From Saccopteryx bilineata (lineage: Eukaryota > Chordata > Mammalia > Chiroptera > Emballonuridae), in NCBI RefSeq assembly GCF_036850765.1, contig NC_089494.1, forward strand, positions 231,526,779 to 231,590,778: DNA of 64,000 nt, read 5' to 3'. The position numbers and the translations under genes were made by a program. Below the pieces are notes generated by a model, which worked only from the letters and a program-made list of their open reading frames with translations, did no database searches and was not told the DNA's origin. Every line of letters starts with the position of its first letter. The stretch's first letter is position 1. Of this stretch, positions 57,067-64,000 are shown piece by piece.

Positions 57067-59199
57067 ACAACCTTATAACTGAAACTAGATAGTTTTATTA
57101 TTAAACATTGAGAACTAAAATAATATCTGCTCAGTTAGTTATGATACAAGTTATAATTCAAAAGGAAGAAGGGACCCACTGTAGGTGCATCCTTTTTAGC
57201 AAGTACCCTGTCCCATAATATCATATAGACAATAAAGTGAGTGAAATCAATCTGTGTAAACCATTACTGGATTTTGGTTAGCTGCAGTACTGCTAACATG
57301 ACTCAAAGGCATTATTAGTCATCTTACTTTTCACTGCCAACTGATCTGCTTTACCCACCTGGAGATACTTTTATAGCTTTATGGGAAAGGGTTGAATTCA
57401 CCTTACTTCAAATGCTAGCAGTTGATTAAATAGTGAAAATTTATTATAACACATTTTTTTTTGGCTCTGCTCATAAATATTTGTGGTAAATGTGATTCAT
57501 TATTTAGAAATGGGTCATTCTCTGTAAATGTGTAGTATTCCAAATGTGACAAAGGAATAGTAATTCTCACCTGCAGAAAATGTGTAATCTGTTTACAGGA
57601 TGTGGTAAATGAAATATTATTCACTGAAAAAATAATAAGACAATTCTTTCTTAGCATAGACTCTTGGATACCACAAGTTTGATCCCTTCTTTGACCTTTT
57701 ATACTTTGTGGAAAGTTTGGCATTTTAAAAATAAAATGACAACAATTCAAATTTTGACCAGTATTCTATAAATACAGATTGACTTCCTGGTTCCTTTAAT
57801 CCTACCTTCGCTCTCTGAAGACCTTTGCTTTATATCTGTTTATACAACTTAGCTGTGTTCCATTTAAAGTAAAGCTAAAAGCAAAGATCTGAATTGAAAT
57901 CGGATGGTTTGTGATTGCTCAGTAGGCCAGGAAGGGGTTGAAATACATTTAGAAACCAAATTACATATTTTTAACTCAGCAGCACAGCTTGCAATGGGGG
58001 AACTAAGAGGGACTGAAATAGTTCTTTTCTTTTCATCCCTCCAGGATCTCCTCTCCCTTGTTTCCCACATTCTCCAATTGGAGAAGAAAAGGGGGAAAGG
58101 TGAGAAGAGAAAGAAGGAGGCATGGTGTGAAAAGCTAGATTGGGACTTTTGAAGGGGTGAAGTTCTTTCAACCTCTGACAAATCAGTCTGCTAACCTCCT
58201 GAAGTAGCTTCTACCTGCTTCAAAGTGGCGCCCAAGGAAACTCTTACACAAAGGATCTAGAAAACCATCCTCCTGTGCGCTCCTCCACTTTCAACACTAT
58301 TATATGCCTTCTGAGAGATGCACAGCTAGGGTACTGACCACCAGGAAAGAGTTCAGGAAGCCAGCCGTTACCAATTTTCCACTTATTGAAGGGTTACACA
58401 ACCTTTTGTTCCTCTCAGTCTTTTGATACACGTGATTTGGAATAACAAATGCTTCAGATATAGATGATTGCCTTAGATAATCTTTTACAACCTCTCTGAA
58501 ATAGGAGTAGAACATTAGGGTCAATTCTGCAAGGTTGTTAACGAACATACAAGGATTTCACATTTGTGGAGTCCTCTACAGTTTTGAAAACATTATCACT
58601 TACAATAACTAATAAGGTCATTACAAAAACCCAAAGAAGTAAGCATGGCAGGCATCATTTCTCTTCAAAAGGAGGTGGAGAAAAGTTTCAATGAATTACT
58701 CCAGAACCCTTGAACAACTAATTGGTAAGATCACAACTCACAGGTCAGTCTTTAAAACCTTAGGCTGCTGTAGTATTATTGCTACATCCACTTCTAAGGC
58801 TTTGTTACATTTTTCTGTTTACCAAGAATCAAATTTTCATTAACATTGCTTCTTGTTACTAAGTAAGTAGGTCATTAAAATAAGCAAAACTACATTTCCC
58901 CCAAAGGAGCAAAATGAGAACTTTTATTTTAAAGCTTTAATAACATTTTAAAATGGAAAAGCCGACAAGGAGAAGTGTATACACTTAAGTAAATTTGGAA
59001 TAATTTTTCCACCCGAATGAAAATATTCCTACAATATGTTCAAATAATCTGTATTCCAACCTAAAAATTAAATTAACGTGTCATGTGTTAGCTTTCTTAA
59101 TTGAGTGACAGCAGAAAATATATATTAAAAAAATACATACCTGTAAGGACTCCTTATATTTCTAAGGCAACAGAAAAGTACAGCTTCATTCTCTTCTGA
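57067..59199. other. Intronic stretch, nothing firmly recognised
   Basis: GABRA4 intron 2. A possible MIR remnant lies at about 58570-58770. Frames at 57415-57750 (minus, 111 codons) and 57864-58181 (minus, 105 codons) lack recognisable domains and overlap frames on the other strand. Confidence 0.4.
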
Positions 59200-60450
59200 T
59201 TTATTAGACTTATTCATTCACTCACTTGTTAAACCAGTAGATATTTATAGACAACTAGGTGTCAAGAGCAATGTTAGTTGTGAAGATATGATTTCTGAAT
59301 CGATACAAGCTCCAGTAAAATTAACAGCTAAGCAATGTAGAGAGATAAAAATAACAAATACCAAACAAAGATAATGCTATGGGACAATTCAATCACATAC
59401 TAGGAAAGAAAATAAATAAGGTAAGATATCTGTTTCGGGTGTGGTGGTCAAGAAAGTCTCTTAGGCTTAGACCTAAGAGACATGAAAAAGGTAGGCAAAA
59501 GTTGTTCTCATTCAGAAAAAAATGCAAGTGCAAAGATCCTAAGCAGCTAATAGGTTAATGTAATTTAGATGATGAAGGGAGTTCAGTGTGCCTTAGCCAT
59601 AAAGCAAGAGGACGACCCTCACAGGATTAGCTTGGGGTGGCAAGTCAAGGCCACATCAGGCAAGACCTTTGAGGATCCAGTCAAGGAGCTTAGATTATTC
59701 TTTTGGTGAACTTGGAAGCCATTGGAGCTTTTTAGGGGGAAAGAATCATATCATATGGCTTAGACTGTAATGTGACCCCCCTGGCTACAGAATAAGGAAA
59801 GGATTAGATAAAGTAGTAGAGCAATAATGGAAGCAAATAGACAAATGAAGCTCTTTTTTTTAATTCTCTCCATTAAGTTAATGGTGTCTTAGAATAAGGT
59901 GGTAGATGTAGTAAAGATGGCTATAAGTGGATAAAAGTGAGATATGTTTGGGAAGTAGAATTCAAAAAGAATTGATATGGCTTGCATATAGGTGGTAAAG
60001 GAAAGGGAGAAATCAGAAATAAGTTCTGGACTTTTATTTTGAAAAATTGGGCAGAGAATGGTAATATTTAGCTGGAGAAGACTGTAGGAAGAATAGTAAG
60101 GGTAGGGATAAAATCAAGAGTTTATATTTGTACATTTTAAGTTTAGGACACGTGTAACATCATAATGGTTGTACTTGTCTGGATATCAGAGGAGAGTTTT
60201 GTATGGAGATATACAAGAGAGTTATCAGCATATTGTTCTGTAAGGGTAGATATCTAAGTAGGAAAGAAAAAAACAGCAGAGAAATGAGCCCAGAACCAAT
60301 TCTGGAGGAACCTTAATAACTGAGGAAAGGTAGAAAATATATATATAATTATCAAAGGAGTTTGAAAAAGAATAGAAGGTGATATATAGGTACTTGGAGA
60401 GTATGATATAATTTGAGAGCATGGAATATATTAAAAAAGAGAGATGATAC
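59200..60450 (+). repeat. Ancient interspersed repeat, copy 1 of a direct pair
   Basis: Carries ttattcattcactcacttgt, atagacaactaggtgtcaag, gcaagtgcaaagatcctaag-like text, ggatccagtcaaggagctta, gaagccattggagcttttta, and gaaccaattctggaggaacc. These are the successive landmarks of an old mammalian repeat (ggccacggtaaggagtttgg ... gaagccattggagggtttta). Name not assigned. Confidence 0.55.
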
Positions 60451-60519
60451 ATACACCTCTTAAATTTCTGACATATTAAATAAACTTAAGCTTGATTACA
60501 CAGAGATATTTCATTTCAT

Positions 60520-61720
60520 TAACTTTTCATTAAATATTCATTGATTTTATAATATGTGCCAGGTATTTTTCTAGGATAGCACTGGAGATACATCAGTGAG
60601 CAAAGGAGATGCAATTTCCTGCCCTCATCAGCTGGCATTCTAGAAACTAAGCAACAGAAATAAAATATACAATATGTCAGATGTAGAGACAACAGCTACA
60701 GAGTAATATAAATCAAGGGAGGAGGTTGCAGTTTTAACTAGGCTAGTTAGGGAAGACTTAAATGAGAAGGTGGTATTTCAGCAATGATTCTAAATAGATA
60801 AGGGAAAAAGGCACATTTAGGTGGAGTGTTTTTGGTTAGAAGAAACTTTAGGCGTAAACATGCTAAGTGTGGAAGTTAGTGTTGCTATAATGAAATTTAA
60901 CAAGGCTCAGGAGTGAGGAGTCAGTGTAATATAAGGATGAGATTGTGTAAAGCTTTGCAGGCTGGTAAGAACTCTGCTTTGAGTCTAAGTCATGTCAGTG
61001 ATTAGAGGGATGTCAGCAGGGGAAAGACCCATGGCTAATTTTCAAAGGCTCACCTAGGTTGCTGTATTGAAATCAGGCAGTCAGGATCAAGGGCAAATCC
61101 AGAGGTGTTTTCACAATAAACTAGGGAAGAGATGATGAACATTTTGACCAAACTGGTACCAGAGAAGTTTAAAAGGTTGTCAGAAATGGTTAAATTTCAG
61201 TCTTAGTCTACTGATGTCAACTCAAAAGTAGAATGTGAGAAAAAGGAAGGTGTCAGGTCTGACTCCAAATTTTTGACTTGAACGCCTAGAGAAATGGATT
61301 TGCCAAGACTGTGGCAGAAGTAAGGTATGGATAAAGAATTTGCATGTGGAAAAGTTAAATTTGAGATCCCCATTAGATATCAAGTGGAGATGAGCCTGGA
61401 ATACAGGGATAATGGGTATGCCAATATATATGGAATGGAAAGCCATAAAACGAATGGGCTTATCGAAGAATCAAGGGTGGTAGAAAGAAAGTACCCATAT
61501 TTGAGCTCTGAAATTTCCAATGTTAAAAGGCAGGAAAAACGAGGAAGAATCTCTGTTCCTGGAAGATTAAGCCGATGTGGTCCTTGAGATAGGAAGGAAA
61601 CCTGAAAGAGAGTGTGTATACTGGATGTTAAGTTAACTTTCTTTTTTAAAAGAAGAGACAGAATTGATCAATTACATCTAATGCTCCTGCCAGAATGAAA
61701 AAGTAAGAGCACAGAACTGA
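60520..61720 (+). repeat. Ancient interspersed repeat, copy 2 of a direct pair
   Basis: Restarts with tttcattaaatattcattga, atgtgccaggtatttttcta, then ccctcatcagctggcattct, ctagttagggaagacttaaa, agctttgcaggctggtaaga and gtatgccaatatatatggaa. Same family and orientation as the preceding copy. Confidence 0.55.
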
Positions 61721-61913
61721 CCACTACATTTAGCGATATCTATAGCTTTAGTGATTTGGACAAGAGCAGCTTTGGTGGTATGATGAGTATGAAATTCCGG
61801 TGGTTTCAGGAGAGGACTTTGCCTGGGCATTTGTGTAGGAGAGCCTTGGATGGTAAACAGAAGGAAAACTAGAACTAAAAAGAGCTTTTTTTAAAAAAAA
61901 TGGGAGAAATAAG

Positions 61914-62302
61914 ATTTTTTTTTCTTATTTATTTTTAGTGAGAGAGAAAGAGAGATGGAGGGACAATCAGACAGAAAGGGAGAAAGACGAGAAGCATCAA
62001 TTTGTTGTGGCACCTTAATTGTTCATTGATTGCTTTCTCATATGTGCCTTGACCAGGAGGGGGGGAGGCTCCAGCAGAGCCAGTGACTCCTTGCTCAAGC
62101 CAGTAACCTTGGGCTCAAGCCACTAATCTTTGGGCTCAAGCCAGCAACCATGGGGTCATGTCTGTGATCCTATGGTCAAGCCAGCGACCCTGCATTCAAG
62201 CTGGATGAGCCCGTGCTCAAGCCCATGACCTCAGGCTTTCCAACCTCGGTCCTCTGCACCCCAGGTCAGCACTCTATCTCCTGCACCACCATTTGGTCAG
62301 GC
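61914..62302 (-). mobile_element. tRNA-SINE type B variant, reverse orientation
   Basis: T-tail, gagagagaaagagagatgga, tgttcattgattgctttctc, repeated gctcaagcc units including ggggtcatgtctgtgatcct, and a head ending accatttggtcaggc. Same long subtype as 36765-37115. Flanks share agaaataa. Confidence 0.93.
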
Positions 62303-63064
62303 AGAAATAATTATTTTTTTTAAGTTTGTGGGAATAATACTATTAATTCAAAAAACTGACAAGAATTTAAGTGGATCCTGAGCATGAAAACCAGATTACA
62401 ATGGATGATGAATAAAATAAAAAAGGAAGAATTGGAGGCAATTTGTATAGTTTTTGTATAGTTTTTTGATTTGGGGATTTTTTTTTCCCCCAGACGTTTA
62501 CAAGTAAAGTTGAAAAGAAAGAGAAAATGTTGCCTTTTTTATTTAGGTTAGCGATATTGTAATATGTTTGTGTACTTCTAGAATAATTTGTTAAAGGATA
62601 ATTTCATATTACATTGGAGGAAATGGATAACTAAGAATGATGCCCTTTAAGAGACAAGAGACTGTAGAACCCAGAACCAAATTTATTTTCTTTTGCTCTC
62701 AGTTTAACAAAAGAGATATATTGGTGCTATTATATACTTACATTTCTTTCAGAAAAATATATACAAAATGCTTTTGGTGTTTTCTGAAACAGGCACTGTA
62801 AAATTAAGAGTTAGGCTATTAATAACTTGGTGAATATTTAGATACTACCTCACTGGATTGCTAGTTATCTTTTAGATGAAAATAACATATCAGTTCACAT
62901 TTATGTATTTATTATTCTCTAAGCATTTAGGTATTTATTATTCTTAATGTATTTATTTTAAAAAGACTTTAGTGCACAGAATTGGATTAATAATTATTGG
63001 TTCATGACACATTCTCATTATTGACACACACATAACTTTCTTTTTATTCACCCATTCATCTTTT
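62303..63064. other. Intronic AT-rich stretch, nothing recognised
   Basis: GABRA4 intron 2, with no gene or repeat identified. Confidence 0.4.
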
Positions 63065-63076
63065 TCTTCATTTATT

Positions 63077-63510
63077 CTTCTTCTTATTATTATTATTATT
63101 TATTTATTTATTTTTGTATTTTTCTGAAGCTGGAAACAGGGAGAGACAGTCAGACAGACTCCTGCATGCGCCCGACCAGGATCCACCTGGCATGCCCACC
63201 AGGGGCGATGCTCTGCCTACCAGGGGGCGATGCTCTGCCCCTCCGGGGCATCGCTCTGCCGCAACCAGAGCCACTCTAGCGCCTGGGGCAGAGGCCAAGG
63301 AGCCATCCCCAGCGCCCGGGCCATCTTTGCTCCAATGGAGCCTTGGCTGCGGGAGGGGAAGAGAGAGACAGAGAGAAAGGAGGGGATGGCTTCCTCTCCA
63401 TTTGGTGGAGAAGCAAATGGGTGCTTCTCCTATGTGCCCTGGCCGGGAATCGAACCCGGGTCCCCCGCACGCCAGGCCGACGCTCTACCGCTGAGCCAAC
63501 CGGCCAGGGC
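63077..63510 (-). mobile_element. tRNA-SINE type C, reverse orientation, well preserved
   Basis: (ATT)n and T-rich tail, ttctgaagctggaaacaggg, CpG-rich middle, and a nearly perfect reverse tRNA-like head (accgctgagccaaccggcca). Target-site duplication tcttcatttatt (63065-63076 and 63511-63522). The body holds two CTCF-like cores. Confidence 0.95.
63196..63229 (+). promoter_or_regulatory. Paired CTCF-like motifs in a SINE
   Basis: ccaccaggggcg (63196-63207, one G short) and ctaccagggggcg (63217-63229, one mismatch). Confidence 0.45.
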
Positions 63511-63739
63511 TCTTCATTTATTATTATATAATCAACATATCAGTCTGATCATCAAACAGCACAACTTGGAAACAACTCTTATTCTGATAAGTAGTTTTCC
63601 TCATCCTATCTTCCTGTCTTCCCCATATAAAGTAGCATCCTGAGTCCTTTTAAAATTAATCCATAGCTTTCCTTTGAATATAATTTTAACTCAACTCTAG
63701 TTTTTAATACATAAATTTAAATTTAAAAAAATTAATTGT

Positions 63740-64000
63740 TTTGAACATGATATATTATCCATTGATGCTTTTTTTCACTTAACTGTACAATTAAGATTCA
63801 TTCTTACTGCATACTGCCATAGATCATTCATTTTGACGACTGTGTGATATTCTCATTTCTCATTGCATTGGAACCAATTTATTCATCTGCTCTGTTGGCA
63901 GTAGGCATTTTGCTTGTTTCCGGGATTGTATTGCTATGCATGTTCTGGCCTAAATTTCCTGCTTTAAATGTGCAAGAGTTTCTTTTACATATATATCCAG
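63740..64000 (-). mobile_element. Ancient L1-type fragment at the window edge
   Basis: Antisense LINE text similar to 46950-47935: gatgctttttttcacttaac, ttctcattgcattggaacca, tggcagtaggcattttgctt. Runs out of the window. Confidence 0.5.

Larger units (their letters stand above)
54301..64000 (+). other. GABRA4: GABRA4 intron 2 (5' part)
   Basis: No GABRA4 exon 3 is visible, so the intron exceeds 9.7 kb. It begins with a CT-rich, moderately GC stretch (54301-54900) and holds MIR and SINE insertions, two copies of an unassigned old repeat, and a 3' L1 fragment at the window edge. No nested gene is seen. Confidence 0.85.

Noticed and set aside
6842..63510. tRNA-like heads with A and B boxes, considered as tRNA genes
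   Set aside because: Each is joined to a SINE body and A-tail, and many have target duplications. None forms a stand-alone tRNA.
54301..64000. GABRA4 exon 3 within the window
   Set aside because: The expected 68-nt exon (starting PVTEVKTDIYVTSFG) was looked for by eye and not found.

Overview
The window is nuclear DNA of a placental mammal, almost certainly a bat. Genes are split by GT-AG introns, noncoding DNA dominates, and there is a full-length LINE-1, ancient MIR, L1M and MaLR debris, and more than twenty tRNA-derived SINEs of kinds I associate with bats. The long SINE type (about 380 bp, head ccctggccggttggctcag) resembles the Rhin-1 family. That points to a horseshoe bat or a relative (Yinpterochiroptera), but the species is an inference. 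For reference below: type A SINE = about 200 bp, head gcctgacctgtggtgg; type B = about 320 bp, head gcctgaccaggcagtgg with repeated gcttgagc units; type C = the long Rhin-1-like type.

Only two host genes are present. They are the first exons of two GABA-A receptor subunits lying head to head. GABRB1 (beta-1) is on the minus strand at 3965-4804, with exons 1-3. GABRA4 (alpha-4) is on the plus strand at 53706-54300, with exons 1-2. Both run out of the window, GABRB1 leftward through intron 3 (1-3964) and GABRA4 rightward through intron 2 (54301-64000). About 49 kb of intergenic DNA separates the two start codons and I see no other cellular gene in it. The intron phases match between the two genes (phase 2, then phase 1), as expected for paralogues. 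Both promoters lie near CpG-rich sequence, and the GABRB1 promoter carries a perfect NRF1-type palindrome.

Layout: 1-3964 GABRB1 intron 3, whose gene-proximal end is a CpG island; 3965-5300 GABRB1 exons and promoter; 5300-28950 intergenic DNA with scattered SINEs, hAT miniature transposons, MIRs and L1M fragments; 28951-36747 a full-length minus-strand LINE-1 with a perfect 17-bp target-site duplication, an open ORF1 and an ORF2 broken by one frameshift; 36765-42845 an ancient plus-strand L1 riddled with SINEs and containing an unusual inverted duplication; 42845-52700 further repeat debris (MLT1-like LTR, nested L1 3' ends, a hAT element); 52750-54300 GABRA4 CpG-rich promoter and exons; 54301-64000 GABRA4 intron 2.

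I found no novel enzymatic or defence system. The most interesting signals are: paired CTCF-like motifs carried by the type C SINEs in this locus; two upstream AUGs whose reading frames overlap the GABRA4 start and run across its first splice junction; the young-looking L1 with a CRE palindrome at its 5' end; the near-identical inverted duplication at 37026-38746; and a head-to-head SINE chimera that lacks both promoter heads.
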